Positions 34,287-43,124 of a stretch of DNA of 64,000 nucleotides are shown one piece after another. Under the pieces are notes generated by a model. That model was not told the origin of the DNA. It ran no database searches and was given only the letters and a program-made list of their open reading frames with translations. The position numbers and the translations under genes are program-made. The DNA is taken from NCBI RefSeq assembly GCF_004571195.1, contig NZ_CP038271.1, positions 806,001 to 870,000 on the forward strand. Direction: 5' to 3'. Numbering within the stretch: the first letter of the stretch is position 1; each line of letters opens with the position of its first letter. The stretch is from Legionella geestiana. GTDB lineage: Bacteria > Pseudomonadota > Gammaproteobacteria > Legionellales > Legionellaceae.

Positions 34287-36495
34287 GTTCTTTCTCCTTC
34301 GATGTTGAACAGAGCTCCCGAACCGCCTCGACAATACCGTCGCGGCTTGGAAGCAGGTGTTGCCAGGCCGTTCCCAGTGGAATAAAGCAATCCTCACCGG
34401 TCATCCTGCGAATTTTAATGCGCCCCGCTCCCTGCTCCACGAGAAGCGTCATCAGCCCCTCACTGAGAGAACCGCTCCGACGCCCCTCATCGACAATCAA
34501 CACGCGTTTGGCGCGTGCGACTTCCCGCAGGATAGCCTCTTCCGGGAGCGGAGAAAGCCAGCGCAAATCCACGACTTTCACACGAATTTTATCCTCATCC
34601 GCAAGAATTTTCTGTGCCTGACGGGAAAGATAAACACCGTTGGCATAACTGAGAATCACCGTATCGCCCTCGCCATACACGCCGACCTCAAACGGTTCAA
34701 TGCGGGCGGACGGCTCAGGATACACACACAAATATCCGTTATCATGAGGGGCATGCAGGTCTTTAGTCATGTAGAGCGCGATAGGCTCAAGAAACACCAC
34801 AACTCGCCGCTCAATGGCAGCAAGGTGCAGGCAGGTGCGCAGCATTTTCGCCGCATCTTCCCCGTTTGAAGGACAGGCAACCAAAACGCCTGGCAGGTCG
34901 CGCAGCACGGCGATGGAGTTATCATTGTGAAAATGGCCGCCAAATCCTTTCTGATAGGCAAGAGAGGCGATGCGAATCACCATCGGGTTGGTGAATTGTC
35001 CGCTGGAAAAAAAAGACAGTGTCGATGCTTCACCGCGCAACTGATCTTCCGCATTGTGCAGATACGCCAGAAACTGAATTTCAGGCACGGGAATAAACCC
35101 GTTATGGGCAAAACCAATGGCCGTGCCAAGGATGGTGGTTTCATCAAGAAGCGTATCAAAAACGCGGCGCTGCCCAAAGCGCGCCTGTAAATCCGCTGTC
35201 ACCCGATACACCCCGCCCTTTTTGCCAACATCTTCGCCAAACATCAGCATGTTCGGGTATTGCAGCATTAAATCGGTGAGGGCGGCGTTAATGTTCTGAC
35301 ACAGGTTTCGCGGTTTGGCGAGCTGGTTAAAACCCGTTCCAAATACCTCCTGACGCTTAGCGTCAGAGGGGCGCGGATACCGCACTCCCTTCAGGGGTTT
35401 GGGCACGATGGAGGCCATAATTTGCGTGCGGTTCGAAAGCTTTGGCTCCCGCACGACTTCCGTTGCCTTTGCCTCGATGAGGGTACGGTTCTGTTGATAA
35501 AGCGCGAGAATATCGCTCGCCTGCATCCAGCCTTCGGCCTCTATAAGACCTGCCGTGTAGAGCAGCGGGTCGAGCGCTTCGGTCGCTGCAATTTCCTGAG
35601 GCGTACGATACTGGGTTTCAATATCTGAGCCTGCATGCCCCATGAGGCGAACGCAGCGCATATGCAGAAACACCGGCTGGCGGCGCGTGCGTGCAATTGC
35701 AAGCGCTGCTTTGGTTTTTTGCCAGACATCGGCAATATTAAGCCCGTCACAGGCGATATAATGAAGCCCCGGGAAATTGCCAAAACGCTCGGCAATCCAG
35801 TCGGTCGGAGTCGGTACAGAAATACCAATCCCATTGTCTTCGCATACAAAAAGAATCGGTGTCGGGCAGGATTGTCGCACCGCCCAGGCACAGGCATTGA
35901 AGGTGGTCTGCGCGCTTGCATGATTGGCGGACGCATCGCCAAATGAACAGTAAATCACAGCATCTTCAGGAAGCATTGAGGCCAGTTTAAGCTCTTTGGC
36001 GCGACGAATGGAAATGGCCGCCCCCAGTGCCTTTGGCAGGTGTGAGGCAATAGTGGAAGTCTGGGGGGGAATGTTCAGCGCATGACTGCCAAACACCTTG
36101 TGCCGCCCCCCGGAAATGGGATCACGGCTTGAGGCCACAAGCGAGAGCAACACATCCCGCACCCCGTCAACCGTCTGCGACCGGCGCGCCCGTTCAATAA
36201 AAAAAGCGCCGCTGCGGTAATGCAGAAACGCCATGTCGCTCGGACGGAGCAAGGCCCCAAATACGGCGTTCCCCTCGTGACCGCTGCTGCCAATGGTGTA
36301 CCAGGAAAGGTTTTTTTCCTTAAGTTCGCGTGCAATCAAATCAAGGAGGCGCGATTTAATCTGGGAATCGAAAAGTGACAGTGCCGTGGCCTTATCCATG
36401 CCCGCACCGCTAAACGACGTTGTGCTTTGCGGCAATGGAAAATCACCAGCACGCGCACGCGCGAGGAAGCGTTCCTCAATAACAGCCTGTTCCAT
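34261..36495 (-). CDS. 2-oxoacid dehydrogenase E1, fused alpha and beta subunits
   Basis: 744 residues from ATG 36495. The N-terminal half is an E1-alpha domain with the thiamine-diphosphate motif from YCSFGDASAN to CEDNGIGIS and the HYRSG loop. The C-terminal half is an E1-beta domain (MLMFGEDVGKKGGVYRVT, ETTILGTAIGFAHNG, SLSEGLMTLL). It decarboxylates a 2-oxoacid and passes the acyl group to an E2 lipoyl enzyme, which is not encoded nearby. Overlap with gcdH suggests 2-oxoadipate as substrate (product glutaryl-CoA), but branched-chain oxoacids remain possible. A longer frame from 36588 is less likely. Confidence 0.87.
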   Translation of the reverse strand: MEQAVIEERFLARARAGDFPLPQSTTSFSGAGMDKATALSLFDSQIKSRLLDLIARELKEKNLSWYTIGSSGHEGNAVFGALLRPSDMAFLHYRSGAFFIERARRSQTVDGVRDVLLSLVASSRDPISGGRHKVFGSHALNIPPQTSTIASHLPKALGAAISIRRAKELKLASMLPEDAVIYCSFGDASANHASAQTTFNACAWAVRQSCPTPILFVCEDNGIGISVPTPTDWIAERFGNFPGLHYIACDGLNIADVWQKTKAALAIARTRRQPVFLHMRCVRLMGHAGSDIETQYRTPQEIAATEALDPLLYTAGLIEAEGWMQASDILALYQQNRTLIEAKATEVVREPKLSNRTQIMASIVPKPLKGVRYPRPSDAKRQEVFGTGFNQLAKPRNLCQNINAALTDLMLQYPNMLMFGEDVGKKGGVYRVTADLQARFGQRRVFDTLLDETTILGTAIGFAHNGFIPVPEIQFLAYLHNAEDQLRGEASTLSFFSSGQFTNPMVIRIASLAYQKGFGGHFHNDNSIAVLRDLPGVLVACPSNGEDAAKMLRTCLHLAAIERRVVVFLEPIALYMTKDLHAPHDNGYLCVYPEPSARIEPFEVGVYGEGDTVILSYANGVYLSRQAQKILADEDKIRVKVVDLRWLSPLPEEAILREVARAKRVLIVDEGRRSGSLSEGLMTLLVEQGAGRIKIRRMTGEDCFIPLGTAWQHLLPSRDGIVEAVRELCSTSKEKERGRFAVSG

Positions 36496-36639
36496 ACTCC
36501 ATCCCTTGAGCCAGGCGCCTGCAGCGCCCTGATGTGAGCGGACAGTATATACCCAAGACGCCTGCACGGGTAGCTCCTCCATTGGCAATTAAAGACCACT
36601 TAATATACACTCTAATTATAAACCAAACAGGAGTCCACC

Positions 36640-36810
36640 ATGCGCTGGATAGCACTCTTCCCTCTGCTCCTTATACTCGCAGGTTGCGGTACCGATGTGG
36701 TTAACTCGGTGGAATACCGCGAAGTCGTAGTACCCCCCATGTACGGCCAGGTCACCGTCATCGACACCACTCCGGTCGATGTGACGAAAACGACGGTGTA
36801 TTACTATTAG
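36640..36810 (+). CDS. Small lipoprotein (56 aa)
   Basis: 56 residues with a lipoprotein signal MRWIALFPLLLILAGC ending in a lipobox, and a short mature part rich in Val, Thr and Tyr that ends in VYYY. An aggag ribosome site lies seven bases before ATG 36640. It is probably an outer-membrane lipoprotein; no family is recognised. Confidence 0.7.
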   Translation: MRWIALFPLLLILAGCGTDVVNSVEYREVVVPPMYGQVTVIDTTPVDVTKTTVYYY

Positions 36811-37077
36811 GTCTTTTGATCTTTGGAGGCTCAAGCCATAAATCAGGGGGATTTGGTTGAAATCAACATGTAAGCCCATTAGAAATTTTTCCACTTTTTT
36901 TGAAGTCAGGCTGCGCGCTTTACGAAAAGAAGTTCTAATGTGCTCCAGTTACCGGGATTCGGGTTGAGGTTACCAGTGAGATACAAATTCTTATTCAATT
37001 ATCATTTTTTTTCTGATACGATTCCCGGGTTTTGGAGCAAAAATTTTCAATATATACAGCATATGGATGTTTAAAGG

Positions 37078-37566
37078 ATGTTTTTAAAGAATAGAGATTA
37101 TTTTCAAGGTTATGTAATTAAAAGACTTTTAGATTTAGTCAATTACCTTACGGAAGTCATAAAGCAAACAGATAAGTCTTCTGAGCATAAATACGCACTG
37201 GTTGATTATTTTGATAAAAAGGGTTCTGGTTACTGTCGGGTTCATACCATTGGAACCGGGGTCATATCAGACTTCAAGCCCTCAGATATTATGATTGATG
37301 ATGACTTTATTTCTGGATTCAATCATCTTGACGTTAGAACAATATCTAATCTTGCTCACATGTAGAAAAACAAAGCGATTTCAAAAATATTTTCTGTGGA
37401 CTATGTTAATAAGACCATCTGTTTTTCCGTAAAAAACAAAATAAAATTTTCTTTGCCACTATCCGATTACTCCGAGATACAAAATATACTGGATTCTCTT
37501 GATAATAAAGACGCATTTTTAATCGGCAGAATGATCGGTGAATACGATGTCCAAGTAAATCAGTAA
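37078..37566 (+). pseudogene. Unknown protein interrupted by an in-frame amber codon
   Basis: ATG 37078 opens a 95-codon frame that stops at TAG 37363. The same frame then stays open for another 67 codons to TAA 37564, with similar composition (KIFSVDYVNKTICFSVKN, then DYSEIQNILDSLDN). The whole would be about 162 residues. This looks like one gene cut by a nonsense mutation. No family is recognised. It lies in the AT-rich island and its end overlaps the convergent VUT gene by 7 bp. Readthrough cannot be excluded. Confidence 0.6.
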
Positions 37567-38249
37567 GGATTAAAAACCACTTCAGGTTTTTTTTCAGTAT
37601 ATCCTTCCATCTTTTTAAGAAGCCTTACCGCGATTAAGCTAGGGTATGAACAGGCCAATATAATCAACACTTTAGCGATAATTGTAGTTAGGAACTGCTG
37701 TAATAGCCTTTCCGGACTAACGCTATTTATGTACAGTGAAGGGATAACAATCAATGAAAAAGATGCCTGAGCAATAATCGAAGCACCAATGACGCGAAAA
37801 CAAAAAAACCTGCCTTTTAAAAGACCCTTCCATTTTGAAACGCACAAAGCATTGATCAAATCACTGAACAGAAAACCCAAGCTGTATACTACAGTGACAT
37901 AAATAGCCTGATTGAAAATGAGCATGTACGCGTCACTATCAGCGGAAAGCTCTGGCGCCGGAAACTTCAAGAGTAAACTGACTGTTAAGCTAAAGATAAA
38001 TATACAAATAAAATTCCCAAAAATAATTTTCCTGGCATTTTTATAACCATATGTTTCTGTAATGATAGCTGCCATCAAGTAAGTTAGCGAAAAAGGTACA
38101 ACTCCACCGGGAGTAAGGAAAGGACCAAGCTCAATAATCCGATAGGTAAAAATGAGAGCAGAAAGTAACAATGTAACCGAAAGCATTGATAAAATCGGTA
38201 AATATTTGTTTCTTGTGCATGTTGAGTAGAAAATTTCAATATTATTCAT
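37560..38249 (-). CDS. VUT-family transporter (putative queuosine precursor uptake)
   Basis: 229 residues with about six hydrophobic membrane segments. The segment GGVVPFSLTYLMAAIITETYGYKNARKIIFGNF matches the VUT/YhhQ family motif (cut here to key parts: GGVVPFSLTY and ITETYGYKNAR). Family members import queuosine precursors such as preQ0 or preQ1 across the inner membrane. The C-terminal helix pair and NPY end are weaker. It lies ten bases downstream of a methyltransferase on the same strand, probably one transcript, inside an AT-rich island. Confidence 0.75.
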   Translation of the reverse strand: MNNIEIFYSTCTRNKYLPILSMLSVTLLLSALIFTYRIIELGPFLTPGGVVPFSLTYLMAAIITETYGYKNARKIIFGNFICIFIFSLTVSLLLKFPAPELSADSDAYMLIFNQAIYVTVVYSLGFLFSDLINALCVSKWKGLLKGRFFCFRVIGASIIAQASFSLIVIPSLYINSVSPERLLQQFLTTIIAKVLIILACSYPSLIAVRLLKKMEGYTEKKPEVVFNPY

Positions 38250-38259
38250 AGTAACTAGA

Positions 38260-39063
38260 TTATTGCATTCCTAAGGAAAGATTATGCTTCAGGGAACTCT
38301 TACATCCCGATATTTCAAGAGTAGAATAATACATTACGGGTTCAGTGGTGTTCCTATGCATTTTGTAAGCACTTACAACGTCCGACAGAAACTTGTCTTT
38401 CAATGCTTGAGTTGGAAGTATATCCACGTGACCAAGCCAGCAGTTTATCGATTGTTTCATTTCATCATCACTGATATATCGACACTCAAGCTCTGTTTTT
38501 CGTATAGATATTTCCATGGGTATTTCGTCAACGATGCATTGATATTCATCTTCTGAAATGAAAGTTCTTGGCATGGGATAATCTCTAAAAAAATCAGCCC
38601 AATCGGGGCGGTGAACTACCTCTTCAACGACAAGGTATGCGTCATGTTTCAACGGGTACATCAAGAACATATGTCCATCATCTTTCAAACTTCGAATGAT
38701 GTTTTCAATGGCCTTTCGCTGATCTTCAAGCGGTATCCATGACATTGTCCAAAATGAAACAGCAACATCAAACTCATTCTCATGATCAATATTCAAAACA
38801 TCATTACATTCAAAAGAAAGATTATCGAGGGAATAGTTTGCAGAGGCAAAGCTTATCATATCAGCATTTATGTCTATGCCATGTATCCGGCCGCCTTGAA
38901 CCCGGCTTTCTGCAATTTGATGGGTGATTTTTCCAGTACCGCATCCAAGGTCCAATATCTTCTCATTACCAGACAATGTTAATGCGTCAAGCATTAACAT
39001 TGCTGTCCGGTACTGCATTACAGACTGAATGTCGTAATCTTCAGGATTCCAATGTTTTGGCAT
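38260..39063 (-). CDS. SAM-dependent methyltransferase
   Basis: 267 residues, class I Rossmann-like methyltransferase. Motif I is ILDLGCGTGKITHQIA (about residues 36-51), the acidic end of strand 2 is IHGIDINADMI, and motif IV is FDVAVSFWTMSW. Closest in style to trans-aconitate or juvenile-hormone-type small-molecule methyltransferases; substrate unknown. It is AT-rich like its neighbours and seems co-transcribed with the VUT-type gene. Confidence 0.8.
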   Translation of the reverse strand: MPKHWNPEDYDIQSVMQYRTAMLMLDALTLSGNEKILDLGCGTGKITHQIAESRVQGGRIHGIDINADMISFASANYSLDNLSFECNDVLNIDHENEFDVAVSFWTMSWIPLEDQRKAIENIIRSLKDDGHMFLMYPLKHDAYLVVEEVVHRPDWADFFRDYPMPRTFISEDEYQCIVDEIPMEISIRKTELECRYISDDEMKQSINCWLGHVDILPTQALKDKFLSDVVSAYKMHRNTTEPVMYYSTLEISGCKSSLKHNLSLGMQ

Positions 39064-39081
39064 ATTTTCTCGCTGTTCTTT

Positions 39082-39672
39082 TTAATTGTTGAAACTAAAT
39101 ATAGATTGAACGACAACACCCACTATTTTGTGAAGGTTCCTGTCAAATTGAATACTTGGAATTGTTGGCTCAAGAGATTTCAAGAATGCTCGCCCCCCAT
39201 CAAAAATAAGGCGTTTCATAGCGGTATACCTATCCTGTTCATTGATAATAACGAAGCTTAAATGAACGGCCTCTCTTTCCTGATCCACTACTAAAAGAGT
39301 TCCCTCTGGAAATCGATTGTCATAAGCATTAAGGACATATAACCCAAAAACAGATGCGTTATGTTTACTTGGAAAAACAATGAACTCTTTGGGGTTTTTA
39401 AGTATTTCTAAAGAGGGAAGTAAAATTGCCTGCTCCCAAGAAATTATTGGAAGTTTCGCACTAAGATTGTCTAACTTTTTTCCCATGACAACCGGTTCAT
39501 ATCCATAACGCTCTATAATACGCTTAATTGAATCTATGGAGGGGTTTTTTGTGGCACCACTCAATATTTTGTGAAGAACGGAACGATCAACCCCAGTCAG
39601 CCTGGATAAATCAGAGGCGGTGATGCCCTCTTCCTCCATGAGAGTATTAATATTTTCCGCAATACTGGTCAT
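39082..39672 (-). CDS. XRE-type regulator with a degenerate S24 (LexA/CI-like) domain
   Basis: 196 residues. The N-terminal helix-turn-helix is LSRLTGVDRSVLHKILSG (about residues 19-36). The C-terminal domain has the S24 layout GLYVLNAYDNRFPEGTLLVVD and later YTAMKRLIF, where the Lys fits the general base. The catalytic Ser of LexA/CI repressors is missing: Tyr or Ala stands there, so self-cleavage is not expected. It is likely a phage- or island-type repressor and is divergent from a small 72-residue gene across an AT-rich gap holding a 26-bp palindrome. Confidence 0.75.
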   Translation of the reverse strand: MTSIAENINTLMEEEGITASDLSRLTGVDRSVLHKILSGATKNPSIDSIKRIIERYGYEPVVMGKKLDNLSAKLPIISWEQAILLPSLEILKNPKEFIVFPSKHNASVFGLYVLNAYDNRFPEGTLLVVDQEREAVHLSFVIINEQDRYTAMKRLIFDGGRAFLKSLEPTIPSIQFDRNLHKIVGVVVQSIFSFNN

Positions 39673-39802
39673 TCTTACAATAACTTAAAAAAACCAACAA
39701 TAAATAGCTCCACTTATACAAGGCTGACATGGATTTGTCAAATAATACAAATAAATATTTTTTTCCCTTGGTATCAACTGAATTGTTTTCAATAGATAAA
39801 AT

Positions 39803-39828
39803 TTATATTTTCAAATTTGAAAATATAA
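39803..39828. promoter_or_regulatory. 26-bp perfect palindrome, likely operator
   Basis: The left half ttatattttcaaa and right half tttgaaaatataa are exact reverse complements with no spacer. It lies between the divergent XRE/S24 regulator and the small gene at 39934, and is the best candidate operator for that regulator. Confidence 0.65.
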
Positions 39829-39933
39829 GCTATCATGATTTGCAGTTTATGAATATGCCTTAACGGGCTTTATACAGTAAACGTCTTAGGGATTCACTGA
39901 TTGGGAGTCCTCCTGTTACGGATGGGAGTTAAA

Positions 39934-40149
39934 ATGATTTTTGCCAGTATGGAAAGAGTTTCGCAATTAAAGCAACGAGCGTTTATGCATGCCCTAATAA
40001 CTAGCAATAAGATTAAATATGAACATATTTCTGCGTTTTTAGATATTCCGATTGCCAACTTAAAAGCCCTGTATGACGGCAAATATACCCTTGATGAAGT
40101 CAGTTCGTTGAAACTAACGGCTCTTGTTGCACTGTACTTATGTTCTTAG
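39934..40149 (+). CDS. Small putative DNA-binding protein (71 aa)
   Basis: 71 residues from ATG 39934 (MIFASMERVSQLKQRAF). A helix-turn-helix-like stretch is suggested by KYEHISAFLDIPIANLKALYDG. No family is recognised; it could be a small regulator paired with the divergent XRE/S24 repressor, as in phage immunity switches. A longer frame from 39901 is less likely. AT-rich, like the rest of the island. Confidence 0.5.
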   Translation: MIFASMERVSQLKQRAFMHALITSNKIKYEHISAFLDIPIANLKALYDGKYTLDEVSSLKLTALVALYLCS

Positions 40150-40189
40150 GCGAAATCCTGCCCAAAAGATACGCGGCTGTAACGTTTTT

Positions 40190-40226
40190 TCAGCGTCCTT
40201 TCCCGGGCTTATCAGCCCGGGTTACT
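40190..40226. repeat. Partial copy of the cttatcag repeat family
   Basis: The module tttcccgggcttatcagcccgggtt forms a strong hairpin (cccgggct / agcccggg) and matches the second module of the large array at 32.3-33.1 kb. It lies between convergent genes. Confidence 0.7.
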
Positions 40227-40511
40227 CATTTGACGGCGCATGATCCGCAGTTCTTCGAGCAGTTCCAGTGCAAGGGCGGCTCCCGCCCAGTTGACACCGA
40301 GATCGCGGTGCAAATGGAGGGCGGTGCGAATGCGGGTGATGGCGATGGCATCAAAAACCCACTCACTGGCCTGCCCCGTACCGGCGTTAACAATGCCCTC
40401 TTCCACCATTTCGAGAATCACACTGTTAGTGACCCCAAATGACCCGCACACTTCGGTAAGCGTCAATGAAAAATATTGCTCGCCCGTCAGGGTGTTTTGC
40501 TCATCCTTCAT
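40212..40511 (-). CDS. cbpM: Chaperone modulator CbpM
   Basis: 99 residues, MerR-like helix-turn-helix fold of the CbpM family. The conserved start LTLTEVCGSFGVTNSVILEMVEEGI and the following helix with WVFDAIAITRIRTALHLHRDLGVN identify it. CbpM binds the J domain of CbpA and inhibits its co-chaperone and DNA-binding activity. It overlaps the end of cbpA by 11 bp, the usual cbpA-cbpM arrangement. Confidence 0.9.
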   Translation of the reverse strand: MKDEQNTLTGEQYFSLTLTEVCGSFGVTNSVILEMVEEGIVNAGTGQASEWVFDAIAITRIRTALHLHRDLGVNWAGAALALELLEELRIMRRQMSNPG

Positions 40512-41424
40512 GTTTCATCCCCAATGACTCACGCGGGTTAAAGGTATTCAGACGCGCCATCTGCTCATAAAGCGCTTTCATCGGCTCTGAGGGATTGGGC
40601 GGCAGGACTATTTCCGGTGTGACCAAAACGTCTCCAGGAGGATGCCCCGGCAGACCGCGGCCTTTCAGGCGCAGCGACTTGCCGGAACTCGTTCCGGGCG
40701 GAATTTTTAGTTTAACAACGCCTCCCGGTGTCGGCGTCGAGACAGTTGCGCCAAGTGCCGCTTCCCACGGGGTAATCGGCAGTGTCAGGTAGATATCCCG
40801 CTTTTCGAGGCGATAAAGCGGATGCGGGTTGATATGGATTTCGATGTATAAATCACCAGCCGGACCACCATGACCAGACTCGCCCTGCCCGCGCAGACGA
40901 ATCACCTGGCCATCCATCACGCCCTTTGGAATCTTAACTTTCACCGTGCGCGGCTCAAGACGAAGCTCACCGTGTGCATCCACCCTTGCCGACTGTAACT
41001 GCAGCAGCGTTTCCCGCCCCTCAAAGCTGTCCTCGAGCGACACCGAAAGTCGGGCATGCACATCTTCACCGGCACGCTGGCGATAGGTTTGCTGATGACG
41101 CTGGCGCAGAATGCTGTCTAAAAAATCCTGAAAGGCAGCCGCCTCATCTCCCGTTGGCGCTTCATGGGTGTATGCCCCTCTCGCGGCACCAGGGTTGTTC
41201 TGCTGCTGCCAGTACTGGCCGTACTGGTCGTATTGTTTGCGCTTTTCCGGGTCTTTAAGCACTTCGTAGGCTTCGCCCACTTCCTTAAATTTTGCCTCGG
41301 CATCCGCTTCCTTGCTCACATCGGGGTGGTATTTGCGTGCAAGCCTGCGATACGCATGGCGAATTTCATCGGCAGTCGCAGTTTTTTCCACGCCCATGAC
41401 TTTGTAATAATCTTTGTAATCCAT
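40501..41424 (-). CDS. cbpA: DnaJ-like co-chaperone CbpA
   Basis: 307 residues from ATG 41424. The J domain (residues 1-70) has the HPD motif in RKYHPDVS and starts DYYKVMGVEKTAT. A short linker rich in Gln follows and then two C-terminal substrate-binding domains (VKIPKGVMDGQVIRLRGQGE, LPITPWEAALGATV, LKGRGLPG). No zinc-finger domain is present, as expected for CbpA rather than DnaJ. It is a DnaK co-chaperone that also binds curved DNA. A longer frame from 41493 lacks family support. Confidence 0.95.
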   Translation of the reverse strand: MDYKDYYKVMGVEKTATADEIRHAYRRLARKYHPDVSKEADAEAKFKEVGEAYEVLKDPEKRKQYDQYGQYWQQQNNPGAARGAYTHEAPTGDEAAAFQDFLDSILRQRHQQTYRQRAGEDVHARLSVSLEDSFEGRETLLQLQSARVDAHGELRLEPRTVKVKIPKGVMDGQVIRLRGQGESGHGGPAGDLYIEIHINPHPLYRLEKRDIYLTLPITPWEAALGATVSTPTPGGVVKLKIPPGTSSGKSLRLKGRGLPGHPPGDVLVTPEIVLPPNPSEPMKALYEQMARLNTFNPRESLGMKHEG

Positions 41425-41528
41425 GTCGCATCTCGGAGGTCCAGCTCTTTTCCAGTATATACCGAGGATATCCGGATACGCGAGAGTAACCATTCACCAC
41501 GTTCACCGAAAAGCCTATTTGGCGCATC

Positions 41529-41602
41529 TTGTGCGAACGCATTACAAAAAACTGCTCACATACCGGTGTATGCTGCGCTTTTTTTGTAATGCGTTCGCAC
41601 AA
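41529..41602. repeat. Inverted repeat with 23-bp arms between cbpA and a lysR gene
   Basis: The left arm at 41529-41551 (ttgtgcgaacgcattac then A6) and the right arm at 41580-41602 (its exact reverse complement) flank a 28-bp core that holds the imperfect dyad cataccggtgtatg. The A/T runs lie on the inner side of the arms, so it is not a classical terminator. The rest of the 307-bp gap holds no supported gene. Confidence 0.9.
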
Positions 41603-41731
41603 CCTGCACTCAAATCTGACTTTTCCCCTAAAGCATTCAAAATGTGGTGAATAGATACACGCGAGATTTGACTTGCCTTCTCCAGATTTCTGCAGTTAAC
41701 ATGCCCGAGGGCTCACAGTGGAGACTACCGC

Positions 41732-42655
41732 ATGCTGGCATCACCGAACGACCTGCAGTATTTTGCCGAAGTAGCCAGTACCCTGAATTTTTCCCGTGCC
41801 TCAGAGCGCATCGGCATCAGTCAACCCTCACTGAGTGCCGCCATGAAACGCCTTGAACATGCGATGGGGGTTACGCTTTTTATCCGGGGCAAAAATGGTG
41901 TGACGCTGACCCAGGCTGGCCGTCACCTGCAGGCACACACCCGTGAGCTGCTGAAAATGTGGGAGGACGTGCGCACGGAGTGCCTGGCCTCGCATGAAAC
42001 CATCGCCGGCCGCTATAAGTTCGGCTGCCATGCCTCAGTGGCACTGTACGCTCTTCCGCAGTTTCTGCCGGCACTGCTTGCTGCAAATCCGAAGCTTGAA
42101 GTGCAGCTTCAACATGATTTATCGCGAAAAATTCTTGAGGGAATCATCAATTTTTCCATCGATCTTGGCATTGTCGTCAACCCCGTTCGCCACCCGGATT
42201 TAGTCATTCACAAGCTCTGTGATGATGACGTACGCTTTTTTCGCTCAAACGCGCTCGATACCCCGGTCACCCGGCTTGATTCCGGAGAAACCGTGATTAT
42301 ATGCGACCCGGAACTTGCTCAGTCGCAATGGCTGTTAAAGCACCTGCACCGTGAAGACCGGGTGTATCGACGCATCGTGACAAGCAGCAGCCTTGAAGTG
42401 ACCGCAAGCCTTACAAGCAGCGGCGCAGGAATTGGCATTCTGCCGGAGTGTGTCGCTAAAACGCTCTGTCCCGGGCACGTTGAACCCCTTCTGGAGCTGC
42501 CTTCCTTTCGTGATGAAGTCTGCCTTGTCTGGCGGCATGAAAACCGCTCCATTCGCGCCTTACAGGCAATGATTGCAAGCATCAAAGCCTGCTTTGACGC
42601 CTGGCACCCCATCCCCTTAAAACCGGCTCTGGCACGCAGTACGGTTCAGGCCTGA
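41732..42655 (+). CDS. LysR-family transcriptional regulator
   Basis: 307 residues. The N-terminal winged helix is LQYFAEVASTLNFSRASERIGISQPSLSAAMKRLEHAMG (cut motifs LNFSRASERIGISQPSLS are diagnostic). The rest is a periplasmic-binding-type effector domain, with GIGILPECVA near the end. The ligand and target genes cannot be told from sequence. It faces away from cbpA across a gap holding a perfect 23-bp inverted repeat, and converges on the 150-residue protein gene, overlapping its end by ten bases. Confidence 0.88.
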   Translation: MLASPNDLQYFAEVASTLNFSRASERIGISQPSLSAAMKRLEHAMGVTLFIRGKNGVTLTQAGRHLQAHTRELLKMWEDVRTECLASHETIAGRYKFGCHASVALYALPQFLPALLAANPKLEVQLQHDLSRKILEGIINFSIDLGIVVNPVRHPDLVIHKLCDDDVRFFRSNALDTPVTRLDSGETVIICDPELAQSQWLLKHLHREDRVYRRIVTSSSLEVTASLTSSGAGIGILPECVAKTLCPGHVEPLLELPSFRDEVCLVWRHENRSIRALQAMIASIKACFDAWHPIPLKPALARSTVQA

Positions 42656-43098
42656 ACATTCAGATAATGCGCGAACCAGATGCGAACACTCTCCTCACCA
42701 AGGTGCTCGTGAATATAAGGAAGCATTTTAGCGATATCACGCTCCACATCGGCTCGCGGCCGTGGACGGTTATCAAAGAGATTCGGCAAATGGTGCAGGT
42801 ACTCACCAAAATACGTCTCACAAAAGCGCATGTAATCAGCGGTAAATAGAATGAATTCATGCCACATTTCATCAATTTCCTGCATGCCACGCACCATGAA
42901 AAAACGCTCAGGCAAACGGGGGTCTGCGGGATTTTTTTGCCTGTCCAAAGCATGTTTCTGCGCCAGCCAGAGGTATTTTTTCATCTCCAAAAAAGCGCAG
43001 GATGCTGACAGCGTGTTATTTGGATAGTTTTGATTATAGAGCTTCAGTACAGCGGGATGTTCATACTCGAGGACATGATTTAGCGCTGGAAGTTTCAC
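42646..43098 (-). CDS. His/Cys-rich protein of unknown role (150 aa)
   Basis: 150 residues from GTG 43098, with AAGGAG seven bases upstream. A compact motif at residues 78-104 reads MWHEFILFTADYM then RFCETYFGEYLHHLP; Trp79-His80-Glu81, Cys93 and the His102-His103 pair could hold a metal. It vaguely resembles the core of the glycine-rich-domain (GRDP) family, but I would not name it. No signal peptide. It lies 58 bp downstream of a 25-residue Cys peptide gene on the same strand, separated by a terminator, near a Fur-like site. A role in modifying or binding that peptide is speculation. Confidence 0.6.
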   Translation of the reverse strand: MKLPALNHVLEYEHPAVLKLYNQNYPNNTLSASCAFLEMKKYLWLAQKHALDRQKNPADPRLPERFFMVRGMQEIDEMWHEFILFTADYMRFCETYFGEYLHHLPNLFDNRPRPRADVERDIAKMLPYIHEHLGEESVRIWFAHYLNVQA

Positions 43099-43124
43099 AG
43101 GAGACTCCTTAAGACAACCGCATC

